From NCBI GenBank assembly GCA_001939145.1, contig LSRX01000426.1, positions 35,229-99,228 of the forward strand: a stretch of DNA of 64,000 bases. The letters are read 5' to 3'. Position numbers and translations under genes: made by a program. Of the stretch, positions 34,351 to 44,585 are shown one piece after another (position 1 is the stretch's first letter; every line of letters begins with the position of its first letter). The notes below the pieces were generated by a model that was given only the letters and a program-made list of their open reading frames with translations, had not been told where the DNA came from and did not search any database. This stretch comes from Symbiodinium microadriaticum (Eukaryota; Sar; Dinophyceae; Suessiales; Symbiodiniaceae).

Positions 34351-34674
34351 GCCAAGTCAAGTCGCACAGGTTTTAGGATACGGGTTGTGCCTCGCCGGCG
34401 CACTCTTCGTGACCGGCCAACATGCCACCTGCGATTGCGACGCTGAACGGCTATGGTGCAGACACGACTGGTAAATCCGAGAATGTACTGCTCTACGGGT
34501 TCTGGGTTTCGGGAACAGGGCTTAACGGATTATATAGCCTTTCGTCCCGATAGTTTTGAGCGTAAGCCGCAATTCGGAAGGTTAAAAAAAAGCCAGAAAA
34601 ACACCAAAGAACTCTAGAGCATTCGCTGCATCTCCTCTTGCATCACCCGCACCTCCCTTGCGCATGAATACTCG

Positions 34675-35655
34675 GCCTGAAAGTCAGCATCATGAGCATT
34701 AGCTGCATCTCCTGCTGCCAGTGCACGACCTGAAGGCCAGCATCGTGAGCATCAGCTGCACCTCCTGTTTGAAGACCAGCATCATGAGCACGGGCTGCAT
34801 CTCTCGTGGCCCGTGCGCTAGAATTCATGAGCATCAGCTGCATCGCCCATTGCCAGTGAACCTGAATACCCGCCAGCATCATGAGCATCAGATGCATGTC
34901 TTGTTGCCAATATGCGAGAATACCCAACCTCAAAGCCAGCATCATGAGCATCAGCTGCACCTCCTGTCGCCGGTGTATGTGGCTACCCCTGAGCGTCAGC
35001 CGCATCTCCTGGTGCCAGTGCGCGACCCGGCCTCAAAGCCAGCATCTTCCGCATCAGCTGCATCGTCTACTGCCAGTGATCGCGAATACCCGGCCTAAAG
35101 GCCAGCAGCATGAGCATCAGATGCATGTCCTGTTGCCAGTGCGCGAGAATACCCAACCTAAAAGCCAGCATCATGAGCATCAGCTGCACCTCCTGTTGCT
35201 GGTGTATGTGGCTACCCGGCTTGAAGGCCAACATCATGAGCATCAGCTGCATCTGCTGTCTCCTGTTACCAGTCAATGCGAGAATACCCGGCATCAAGGC
35301 CAGCGTTATGAGCATCAGCTGCAAATCCTCTTGCTAGCGTGCATGAGTGCCAAGCCGCCTGAAAGCCAGCATCATGAGCATCAGCTCCATCTCTTGTTGC
35401 CCGAGCGCGAGAATACCAGGCCTGAAAGGCAGCATCATGAGCATCAGCTGCATCATCAGCGCCTCCCATCTCCTGCCAATGCACTTGAATACGCCGTCTG
35501 CAGGCCCAGCATCATGAGCCTCAGCTGCATCTCCTGTTGCCAGTACGAGTGAATACCACCTAAAGGCCGCCAGAATCATGAGCATCAGCCGCTTCCCATC
35601 GCCAATGTGCGAGAATACATCGGCCTGAAAGTCAGCATCACGAGCGCAGCAACTA
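34675..35655. repeat. 63-bp minisatellite, roughly 15 degenerate units
   Basis: The unit contains CAGCATCATGAGCATCAGCT, GCATCTCCTGTTGCCAGTG and CGAGAATACCC. Spacing between 35164 and 35227 is exactly 63 bases, which is 21 codons. The repeat is therefore open on several frames on both strands (for example the plus-strand frame 34881-35552, a His/Gln/Leu-rich 21-residue repeat). I infer a non-coding minisatellite, but a repetitive protein is not excluded. Confidence 0.9.
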
Positions 35656-35824
35656 CAATGTGGACCAACGGGAAGTATGGAGAAGGAATACAACTGTGGA
35701 TGCACTCACCTGCGTCTGTAGATTCCCGCACTTCTCTAAATTAATGTCCCCCTGTAGGGCCCCTTTCTGAGGACCTGATAGGGGGAAAGTTTCGAGAACT
35801 ATACGGAGATTCTGAAAGCGCTCT

Positions 35825-35872
35825 AAACCCTAAACCCTAAACCCCAAACCCTAAACCCGAAACCGGCTTCAA
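35825..35872 (-). repeat. Telomere-like tract, C strand
   Basis: CCCTAAACCCTAAACCCC and variants. Confidence 0.75.
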
Positions 35873-36005
35873 GCGGGACGTGGTGCCGACTCCGACCTGC
35901 AATTCCCCACGCGCGAAAAGCCCCGAAAAACCTAAGCACCAGAGCTCGACTTGCTACACCCCCTAGACATCCCTAAAAATACGTCGCTAAACCCTGAACC
36001 TGATA

Positions 36006-36109
36006 TACCTATAGTCTCCATTGTAGTTCCTGTTTTGGGTTTAACCAAATCTATATTAAGGATCCTAAAAGGTAACCCCAAGAAGGAACTACAAAGGAGA
36101 CTATAGGTA
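36006..36109 (-). mobile_element. Hairpin family 2 element, reverse
   Basis: TACCTATAGTCTCCATTG left end and GACTATAGGTA right end; the core reads GGGTTTAACCAAATCTATAT, the reverse of the copies at 8498, 48457 and 52587. Confidence 0.85.
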
Positions 36110-36673
36110 AACCCTGAAACCTAACCCAAATCCGAATAGAGCCACAAATAACGAAACGCACCAGTTGCCGATCCTGGGCACACAAGCCCTAGGAATAAGA
36201 GCGAACGTGGGTTTGCGGCCATCACACCGAGCAAAACACAGCACCCCAAACAGGACCCCAGCTCAGCAGATGAGAATGACTGCTCCTAAAGATATAGTGC
36301 TCATAGTTCAGGTTTTGGGTTTATTACGATGAAAACTCATGGTTCACAGATATAAGGTTAGTGTCTAGGGTTTTAAGTTGGAGGGTTCTTGCATGCACGG
36401 GTCATTCGCCGCCCGTGTCCCTGAACCCTAAAGCCTCAAGTGCCCCTAAACTCGTAGGGCTTAGGGTTAAGGGTTATGTCTAACATCAAGACATTACGAG
36501 GAACTCTACGCGCACCTTGAGTTGCATGTTTGTGATCCTCTGTCAGTTTCAAGGTTTAGTAGTATGACCCTACAAACACCACTAGGCTATGGTATTTGGA
36601 ACAAACTCCGTGCCCTGAACCCGATTCCTGGCTAGAAGCGTCCTCTAAGTCAACCCGTTCATTCATCACTTAG
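36110..36673. other. No gene recognised
   Basis: Unique-looking DNA; isolated telomere-like words near 36425 and 36460. Confidence 0.35.
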
Positions 36674-36761
36674 TACCTCGACTCCGAAAAACCTACCTTT
36701 TGAAGGACTTATATGAACAACATCATAATAAGGGACCCTAAAAGGGAGGTTCTTAAGGGTA
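36674..36761 (+). mobile_element. Hairpin family 5 element
   Basis: TACCTCGACTCCGAAAAACC left end and GGGAGGTTCTTAAGGGTA right end, core CATCATAATAAGGGACCC. Counterpart of 18305-18398. Confidence 0.7.
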
Positions 36762-36937
36762 TTCGTTGACACACGACATTGCAGACAAATACCTTTCCCT
36801 CTGAATCCAACGGTTGCAAACAGTGCAGACATTGCGTTCAGATGAGGAAAAGTATGGGAATACTCCCATAATGGGCCTACGCTCACAATTTTCCATGGTC
36901 ATGCGACATATCCATTGTCCTATAAAATTAATGGTTG

Positions 36938-36968
36938 TACATACATATATATATATACACATATATAC

Positions 36969-37006
<38 letters not shown>

Positions 37007-37008
37007 GT
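36938..37008. repeat. TA/ATAC microsatellite
   Basis: ATACATATATATATACAC and a long TATATA run. Confidence 0.95.
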
Positions 37009-37730
37009 AGCACTAAGCCTCGGAAACCCGGAAGCCCGAAGAGAGAAAAACGCCTTGGCAAGCCGTTGGGAGGGCAATCAGCAAAGCCCTATAGGCCCTG
37101 AACACCCTGAACATCCAGAGGGAAGGAGCTGGAAAACTCGTGGGAGACCATTGATGGATGCATGATGATTATGAAGTTCGCGAGACAATCGCGAGGATCC
37201 CATGATCTGGCGCTGCCTAAAGCTTGAGGCCTGAAGTCACCTTGCTGTTTTGGTTGTTGGTCTGGTTCCGGTTAGGTTTTGGAGGCACCTAGCGGGTTGA
37301 GCGTTTTCAGGGTTAAGGTGCATAGCCATCTGGGCTAGACTAGAAGGCCTTGGGCCGAGTCGAACGTTACACAAGTGAGCGCTTCACTTGCCAAGCGTAG
37401 ATTGCTGAAGGCTTCTTCTTATTTAGAAGGTTTAGGGTTCCAAAACCTCTAAACCCCGGAAATTCAATTTTCTACAACTTTTCAGGGCCCCCAAGGCTGA
37501 GCTCGAGAGCCAACGTACAGCACCAGACGATGAGCCAGATGCACACCATGAAGGCCGATAATATTGCACCACATCAAGATGTCAAGGTTGAGCCAGGTGC
37601 ATCACCAGTGGAACAGCTGAAGCTGGCCAGCTGCACTAGAAACATCGAGTCTAGTCCAACAAAACAGATATAGATCTCCCAAACATCTTGCATCGTGTTC
37701 AGAGCAGTGGGCAGAAATCACTTTGCGCCA
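37009..37730. other. No gene recognised
   Basis: Unique-looking DNA downstream of the coding remnant at 37731. It may include its former 3' flank. Confidence 0.3.
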
Positions 37731-38128
37731 CTAGCGAATCGGCTTCGAAGCGCCGAGACGGAGAAGCCAGCGACTGAGCAGGCAATACCCTAAGCCGACC
37801 TTGGGAAGCTTAACCGTGAGGTCCTTGAGCTGGCCGATGACGTCCCCCTCGATGAAACAATGATAGTGCCTGTAGTTCCAGCGAGTCTCGACAACATCTT
37901 CCACAATGTGCAGGAGCACGTGCATCTTCGGAATGACCTTGTAGCGTGGGCAGCTGCGAGGCACGGACAATTTAATCATCTGCTCGTAGAGCTGCAGGAG
38001 CTTCAAGATCGAATCGCTGATCGCCTCCGCCTCCTGCCTCGTCAGCAATCGAGCAGATCTCTCGGATCTGTCGAAAATCAAGCAACACACCGAGCAGCCG
38101 CCACCACCCCCGCCACTCCGCCCCCCCC
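37731..38128 (-). CDS. C-terminal fragment of a multicopy dinoflagellate hypothetical protein
   Basis: An uninterrupted minus-strand frame runs from the assembly gap at 38129 to a TAG at 37731. Its second half holds YKVIPKMHVLLHIVEDV, YRHYHCFIEGDVIGQLKDL and the terminal RWLLRLGASKPIR. The spacing PK.H...H, then R..HCF, an acidic triplet, G..K and LL.RW resembles, from memory, the C-terminal part of a large family of uncharacterised dinoflagellate proteins that usually read DED where this copy reads EGD. The upstream part is lost in the gap and in a poly-C run, so the start is unknown. There is no stop or frameshift in the visible 120 or so codons, making it the best-preserved coding segment here. 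Function unknown; a repeat-borne copy is likely. Confidence 0.5.
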
Positions 38129-38148
38129 NNNNNNNNNNNNNNNNNNNN
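38121..38148. other. Poly-C run and 20-base gap
   Basis: CCCCCCCC ends at 38128 and Ns fill 38129-38148. Confidence 0.95.
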
Positions 38149-38420
38149 ACCCGCTTCCCTCCTCCCCCTAATGTGTATGAGCTCGGGGTTTAGAGTTTGG
38201 TGTTTAGGGTGCAATAGGAGCCTTATAGGGTTTTGGGCTACATTAAAATACAAGAATAACAAGGAGCCCTAAGGAATAGTAGTGGTAATGGAAACTTACG
38301 GACTCGACCACAAGCCAAGAGCCTTCCATCTTAAACGATCCAGAGCCCCAAACCCTGGGAGTTAGGATTATGGGGACCCTGGGGGATATAGACCCTCTCA
38401 ATCAGGCCCCCTTTAAGAGA

Positions 38421-38482
38421 GCGACAAGCAGGGTTCAGAAGGGTCCCCTTTAAGGGGTCTCCCGAATACTACCTAGGAAACC
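38421..38482 (+). mobile_element. Empty-site counterpart of the nested element at 13738-13915
   Basis: GGTCCCCTTTAAGGGGTCTC is followed by TACTACCTAGGAAACCC, as at 13738-13915 but without the family-10 insert. Confidence 0.7.
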
Positions 38483-39172
38483 CTCAAGCGATCCGGAGCT
38501 TCTACATCCTCGCGGTGAGCAAAGGAACCAAAGTCCGCGTGCCTAGCATCACGAAGTCGGCGCCAGCGCCAAAGGCCTGCTTGGTAGCAACAGAAACGGT
38601 CTGGGCTTGCGTGATTTAGTGCCTGAAGGCACATGGCTCGAAAGAGGTAGGGGATAATGACTTGAGGGCTCATAGCTTGAAGATGCTGGTGCATGGGTCA
38701 AAATGGATCAAAGATTCCTTCTTTGATTGAATTCGCGTTTCAATCTTTCACGGGACCAACAAACCCAAAAGCCACTTCGCAGGGAGCTTGAATGCCGTGA
38801 GAGCCCGAAGCCCTAACCCCGAAAACACTAAACATTAGCTAGTCACTAAAACCCCACATCCCAAACGCAAAACCCTACAACCCACTATCTAAATCCTGGT
38901 CGCAACTCTTTTAGTAGTTTCAACTACCGATCGTCCTTCAATTGCAGCCCCGATGAAAATCTTCAAGCAAAACACCCCACTGAAAAGGGAGCATATAGTT
39001 CAGTTTGAATGGTTTAGGATTTAGGGTTTAGGGTTTTTTTTGCTGGATCTAGGATTCGCAAGTTCACGTCAACCCTGCTTGCTATGCCCCAAAACCCTGA
39101 AAGTGGTTGGACAGCACTTTCTGCCATCGTCTCATGGCGCCAGTGGCGACAACCTGCGACGATTTCGTGCTC
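38483..39172. other. No gene recognised
   Basis: Unique-looking DNA with a minus-strand frame at 38473-38694 lacking recognisable motifs and a telomere-like cluster at 39010-39035. Confidence 0.35.
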
Positions 39173-39273
39173 TACCCATAGGCCCCTAAGTAGTTCCTTT
39201 TTATGGTTAATATTTAAGATTTAAGTTCCTATAAGGTAATCTCAAAAAGGAACTACTTAGGGGCCTATGGGTA
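39173..39273 (+). mobile_element. Hairpin family 1 element
   Basis: TACCCATAGGCCCCTAAG and CTTAGGGGCCTATGGGTA ends, TA to TA, with GTAGTTCCTTTTTATGG inside. Confidence 0.9.
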
Positions 39274-39710
39274 GAAAGACGAGCAACTGTGTTGCCCATG
39301 TCAGCCATTTCCTGGCGAATGTCGTTCGAAACGCACCCCAATATGGAACCACCACATGCAAATCAGCGGAGTATGTAACCCTAAAACCCAAACCCTAAAC
39401 CCCAGGTTTTCAGGAAGGCAATGAAAGCATTCCTTGCGCGAGGTTTAGGGTTTAGGGTCTAAGATCATGCCCAGTTCGATCTCCCCCGCTCTCGTGTCCA
39501 ATAGGGCTGGAAAAGTCTTGCGGATCAGAAACGCACCAAGCCCAGCAAACATCGTAGCGCTGATAGAGCTCCGCTTCAGATTCAAGAATCTAGTGACAAT
39601 CAGCGTGCTTGGACATGTCCTCCACCTCGCGAGGGCTTGTACTTCTCACTGTTCCCTAGTACCGCCCTTGTTTGATTTCCGGGGCTTGGGACGGGGGATT
39701 ACCAAGGCAA

Positions 39711-39815
39711 TACGGTTGATGATATAAATCTTGCATCACCCATACTAAGGGATATACCATAATTCCCGCAGCTTAGGGTCCTTAAGGTAATGCAGGACTT
39801 ATATCATCAACAGTA
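39711..39815 (+). mobile_element. Hairpin family 7 element
   Basis: TACGGTTGATGATATAAATC left end and TATATCATCAACAGTA right end, inverted, TA to TA. Confidence 0.8.
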
Positions 39816-40044
39816 TTGCTGAAGGTTAATCCTCAGATTCAAGAAGCTCCGGCGCCTTGCACACATCGCCGGGGCAGGTGCACCTCAGTTTTTCACGACT
39901 CGATGGCTTAGGGGTTACACGATGCCGAGCTTCAGCGCAGCTCTTGTGTGTAGTGCTTCGTGTCTTGATAAGCCCGTAGTTATAAAGCAGCGGGTAGCTT
40001 TGAGATAAGAGTTCCAGGCTTGGGGCCTAGGGTTTTCGGTTGAA

Positions 40045-40210
40045 GCAACCCTAAACCCTAAACCCCTACACCCTAAACCCCTAAACCCTAAACCCCTAAA
40101 CCCTAAAACCTAAACCCCTAAACCCCTAAACCCCTAAACCCTAAAACCTAAACCCCTAAACCCCTAATCCCTAAACCCTAAACCCCTAAACCCCTAAACC
40201 CTAAACCCAG
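40045..40210 (-). repeat. Telomere-like tract, heptamer/octamer mixture, C strand
   Basis: Dense CCCTAAA and CCCCTAAA units. Confidence 0.9.
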
Positions 40211-40549
40211 GCAGCTTGAGTTTAGGGCCTAGGGGTTCAAAGCTCAAGGATCTACCAACAGAGGGGAGTGATACCGCGGGAATAGGGAGCGCTTATAAGG
40301 TTGACATGAGACGGCCATGGCCTATTTTTTGCAGGGTCTCATCCTAAACCCTAAGAGGGAATCTATAGGGACTCTGCAAAACGGTAGGCGCTGATTAAGG
40401 TATGGTTTACGAGCTTGGCCTTAAGATTTGTAAGGTTGAAGTTTCAAGCCTGTGTTCCATTTTCAGGCTTGCGTGGTGTTCCACCCCTCCGTCTCTTCCT
40501 GACATTTTAGGTTTAGCCCGGGACGGTTTAGTGTTAAGAGTTGGGTTAT

Positions 40550-40780
40550 GCCCAAACCCTAAAGCCTAAACCCTAAATCCTACACCCGAAACCCTGAACC
40601 CTAAGAGGTTTACAAGTTTTACGGTTTGGGGTTTCGTGAGGCAAGCCAAGTGTTGGCAGTGATTGTTTCAGTCATTGCTGGTCTGATTCTCGATTGCCAC
40701 CCTAAGCCCTAAAACCTAAACCCTAAAACCCTAAAGCCTAAACCCTAAAACCCTAAAGCCTAAAACGCTAAACCCGACTG
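40550..40780 (-). repeat. Degenerate telomere-like clusters, C strand
   Basis: CCCTAAAGCCTAAACCC words at 40553-40610 and 40700-40775; the second has a repeated CCCTAAAACCCTAAAGCC unit. Confidence 0.7.
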
Positions 40781-40889
40781 AACTAGGTACCCCTGCGCTG
40801 ACAAACCTCTCCGCACCTGAATCCGAAGAAGTCCTCTAAGGCTTTGCAAAGGCATGTCCCACATAATTAGATCACAAACCCTGGACACC

Positions 40890-41100
40890 CAGCCCTAAAC
40901 CCTAAACCCTAAACCCTAATAACTCCAAACCCCACAACCCCTAAACCCTAAACCCTAAGCCCTAAACCCTGAACCCTAAACCCTGAACCCTAAACCCTAA
41001 GAACCCTAAGAACCCTAAACCCTAAACCCTGAACCCTAAACCCTAAGAACCCTAAACCCTAAGCCCTAAACCCTAAACCCTGAACCCTAAACCCTAATCA
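40890..41100 (-). repeat. Telomere-like block, C strand
   Basis: CCCTAAACCCTAAACCC with AAGAACCCTAA and CCCTGAACCC variants for about 200 bases. Confidence 0.9.
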
Positions 41101-41197
41101 TGGCTCCGATGGGTTGCCTTTACGATTTCGGCCTCCGACCTGACTGCAACAAGCCGAAGCTGTGAGACTATACTAAAGGGCTTAGGATCAACAAAAC

Positions 41198-41325
41198 AGG
41201 GTTTAGGGTTATTAGGGATATTAGGGTTACTAGTGTTTAGGGTTATTAGGGCTATTAGGGTTATTAGGGTTTAGGGTTGTTAGGGTTTAGGGTTATTAAG
41301 GTTTAGGGTTTAGGGTTTAGGGTCT
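41198..41325 (+). repeat. Telomere-like block, G strand, TTATTAGGG variants
   Basis: GGGTTTAGGGTTATTAGGG units. With the preceding C-strand block it forms a divergent pair about 100 bases apart. Confidence 0.85.
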
Positions 41326-41504
41326 GGGGATGTAAAGCAGCATCGTACTACGACAGGAGGACCAGCCACGAGGGGGCCCAGGAGCTGTCCTGGCCTGTTC
41401 TTCCCTACCCTGAGCAAAGCAACCTCCTACAAATGGAGCACCCAGCCGTCGAGCCATTCATAAGCCGGTTTTGGTGGATATATATTTTTAAATGCATACA
41501 CGTC

Positions 41505-41560
41505 TGTATGTGTATATATATATATATGCGTATATGTATGGCGAGAGAGAGAGAGAGTAT
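41505..41560. repeat. TA microsatellite with GA tail
   Basis: TGTATATATATATATATGCG, then GAGAGAGAGAGAG. Confidence 0.85.
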
Positions 41561-41799
41561 ACTACGAAACTCTGCATGGAAAGTGAGGGGATTCTGTGAC
41601 CAACTCCTCCGACCTCTACATGGAGGACGCAGCACAGGAACCCAAGGAACCCAGAGAGCCCAAGACCCCTTAATTAAGGAATATACCTTAAATCATAATA
41701 TTCAGGCCCCCTAGAACTTCAGGTCTATTCCCTAATTTAGGGGATATTGCCCCCCCCCTAAAACCCTGAAACCTACCCTCGAAACCTTCATAGACCCTC

Positions 41800-41912
41800 G
41801 AAGCCTTTATAATAATGGAGTAGGGTTTTGGGGCCCAATACTAAAATTATAATAAGGAACCACCAAAATATATAATATAGGTAAGTATTTAGACCCCTAC
41901 ATTCGACCCTAA
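41800..41912 (+). mobile_element. Hairpin family 3 element, left end eroded
   Basis: TTTTGGGGCCCAATACTAAA, then TTATAATAAGGAACCACC and TAGGTAAGTATTTAGACCCC. Confidence 0.65.
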
Positions 41913-42537
41913 ACTCATAGGCCTAAGCCCGTGATGTCTTAGTTCGGAACCCGCCGTCGGACACGATTCGTCCACCAAGGCCTCGTCGTTGAGGGGTTTT
42001 TGTTGGAGGGATTTGGGGATTAGGGCAGGTTTTTGCGGGTATGAGAACGATTGTTAGCGGGATAAGATGATGAAGGATACGAGAGGAAAGATGGTGAAGA
42101 AGATGGCGGCTGTTACAAATATCGTTCTTCCTGAAGTTCGTATGCTTAAAGCTTTGCCGAGGTTCTCATCAAGTTCTCATCCACGTAATATTCTGCCAAA
42201 AGCCAGGGTTGTTGCGACAGTGCTATCATCGCCATATCTTTGTGGCCGAAGCTGCTCCTGCTTTTGCATTGATCTTGTAGATAGGGGCTGCTGGCAGCGG
42301 TAATATTGCTGCAGCTGGTGATCTTGCTGTCCTTGCCGTTCTCCGTGATCTGTAGACTTATGTTAATTAAACGTGTTGGTATTGGCTTGTCGAGTCTCTG
42401 GGTTCCCCAACAAATCCTTCTATAAGCCCTAAACTCGAAGTCACTGCCCCGATGTGTCCGGGATCCCTGCCGTGCGCTGCGTCCGCGCACCTTAGGTACT
42501 TCAGTCTCGAGACAAGGCCAACAGCAGAGCTTGCCTA
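41913..42537. other. No gene recognised
   Basis: Opposed frames at 42067-42303 (plus) and 42146-42490 (minus) overlap. Neither is recognisable. Confidence 0.3.
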
Positions 42538-42643
42538 TAATGTAGGGGCCTTAATAATTAGAGTGGGGTTTTGGGGTTTCCTTATTATATATATCGTATA
42601 ATATACCCCAAACCCTGTTCTAATTATTAGGGCCCCTATATTA
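42538..42643. mobile_element. Hairpin family 3 element with two left-type arms
   Basis: TAATGTAGGGGCCTTAATAA left end and TTATTAGGGCCCCTATATTA right end. Both inner arms carry the left-type sequence (TTTTGGGGT and its inverse ACCCCAAA), unlike other copies, so this looks like a palindromic derivative. Confidence 0.8.
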
Positions 42644-42740
42644 GTCTCCCTTGCAGCTCCTTGCCTCCAGGCTCTGTATCATAGTCTACTGCCATACCTA
42701 CCCTCGAGTATCTTAACCAAAAGATGGTCAACCAACGAAA

Positions 42741-43172
42741 GGAACTCGAATGGACCCTTACCCCCTTAAGCTATCTTGTACTATTATTATTAATGGAAAC
42801 TTTTTAACTAATGAACCCTAAAGCCTAAACCCTTAACGACTAGAATTTGGAGCTGGAGCTCGGGGCTTAGCTGTGTGTCCTTCTCAGGGTCATACAACAA
42901 GTTCATGAGGAGAATAGGAGTCAAAACACGGTTTAGGGTTTAGGGCTTAGGGTTTAGGAACTCGAATGGACCCTTACCCCCTTAAGCTATCTTGTACTAT
43001 TATTATTAATGGAAACTTTTTAACTAATGAACCCTAAAGCCTAAACCCTTAACGACTAGAATTTGGAGCTGGAGCTCGGGGCTTAGCTGTGTGTCCTTCT
43101 CAGGGTCATACAACAAGTTCATGAGGAGAATAGGAGTCAAAACACGGTTTAGGGTTTAGGGCTTAGGGTTTA
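42741..43172 (+). repeat. Perfect 216-bp tandem duplication
   Basis: 42741-42956 and 42957-43172 appear identical. Each begins GGAACTCGAATGGACCC and ends in a telomere-like tail, TTTAGGGCTTAGGGTTTA. Confidence 0.95.
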
Positions 43173-43280
43173 TGAACCAGAGGCGCTACATTATCTGCCC
43201 TTCGGCAACCACAAACTTCTACTACATTGTACCCCGAAGGTCTATGGCAACTATCACTGGCTGTACACGAAAGCTTTAGA

Positions 43281-43485
43281 TATGGGACTTTCCGAAAATT
43301 AGGGTACCGTATCTTGGGGTCCTTATAATAAGGATCCTACTATTTAGGGTACTATATTAGGGTCCTAAGCCCCTAAACCCCAAAACCCCCAAACCCTAAA
43401 CCCCCAAACCCTAAACCCCGAAACCCTAAACCCTAAAACCGGTACTATATTAGGGTCCCCTATTTCCGTAAACACCCCCCCATAT
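43281..43485 (+). mobile_element. Hairpin family 8 element split by a telomere-like insert
   Basis: Left end GGGACTTTCCGAAAATTAGG, core TATAATAAGGATCCTACT. At 43366-43440 lies 75 bases of CCCTAAA-type sequence flanked by an 18-base direct repeat GGTACTATATTAGGGTCC (43348-43365 and 43441-43458). The element then finishes with CCCTATTTCCGTAAAC. The uninterrupted relative at 47603 has no such insert. Confidence 0.8.
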
Positions 43486-43534
43486 CGCTTTCTTTGCAAA
43501 CACCAAACAGCAGGCTCTCCCTGTCCGCGCAATT

Positions 43535-43612
43535 ATGCCGGGTTTAGGGTTTAGGGTTTAGGGTTTTGGGTTTAGGGTTTAGAGTTTAGAGTTTAGGGTT
43601 TAGGGTTCTGAA
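43535..43612 (+). repeat. Telomere-like tract, G strand
   Basis: TTTAGGGTTTAGGGTTTAGG with TTTAGAG variants. Confidence 0.9.
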
Positions 43613-43634
43613 GCTGTCCAATCTTTACGGCTTG

Positions 43635-43725
43635 GTATAGGGGCCTTAATGATTAGAATAGGGCTTTGGGGCATATCATGATAGTTCTGATGAGGAATCC
43701 CCAAAATAATAGAGGAGCTAATAAG
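43635..43725 (+). mobile_element. Hairpin family 3 element, right end eroded
   Basis: TATAGGGGCCTTAATGATTA, then TTTGGGGCATATCATGATAG and GGAATCCCCAAAATAATAG. Confidence 0.65.
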
Positions 43726-44205
43726 CCTGCTCACGAACACCTACGGAATCCCCTGAACCCTAAACCCTAAAACCCGAAAGCCCGTTTTTTCATCAGCCCT
43801 CCAAACCTCTACCTAGCAGGACAACACTCGCCAGCTTGCTTCTTCCCTCCGCCTAGAAACCTTGCCACCATCCTTGCTCCAAAGCATCCATGGACTCCTA
43901 GATGCCTGAAAGGGGTTCCAATCTAGCAGGCTGCAGGGCCAAAGTATATACTGCATGGGTGACCCAACCTGGCTTCAGAGATTCAGGATTTGCTGAAAGT
44001 TAAACCCAAAGCTCTACGCCCAAGGCGTCCAGTACTCATGCCAGTTTCACGGCCCTTGCGTCTCAGGCTTCTAGTGAGGGAATCTAGCTAGGGGTTCAGG
44101 GTTTACGGCTTCAAGCACGAACCTAAGATGGTGAATGGCAAGACGCTCCAGAACCGCAGAAAGCTGCGGGTAACCGACACCTGCCGGAGGGAGGCAAAGG
44201 AAGAG
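43726..44205. other. No gene recognised
   Basis: Unique-looking DNA between the family 3 element and the GA tract. Confidence 0.35.
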
Positions 44206-44213
44206 AAAGAGGA

Positions 44214-44292
<79 letters not shown>

Positions 44293-44537
44293 CGAGCGAG
44301 CGAGAGAGGTGAGGGCGAGAGACAGCGAGAGAGCGAGAGAGAGGGAGAGCGAGCGACAGTTAGAGGGGAGGGAGAAGGCGAGCAAGGAATGAACACATAT
44401 ATATATATATATATTTCTGTATATATATATATATATACATAATATGTATGCATGTATGTATGAATGTATGTAATGTATGTATGCATGCTTATTTGCTTGT
44501 CCGTACGTACGTATGTATTTATGTATGTATGTGTGTA

Positions 44538-44570
<33 letters not shown>

Positions 44571-44585
44571 CGATCGATGGAGAAT
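44206..44585. repeat. GA tract followed by TATG/TA microsatellite
   Basis: GAGAGAGA with GAGCGAGC variants to about 44375, then TATATATA, GTATGTATG and TGTGTGTGTATATA to about 44575. Ser/Leu- and Arg/Glu-rich frames across it are artefacts. Confidence 0.95.

Noticed and set aside
34675-35655. CRISPR array
   Set aside because: The 63-base units are degenerate along their whole length with no conserved-repeat/unique-spacer alternation, and the sequence context is eukaryotic.
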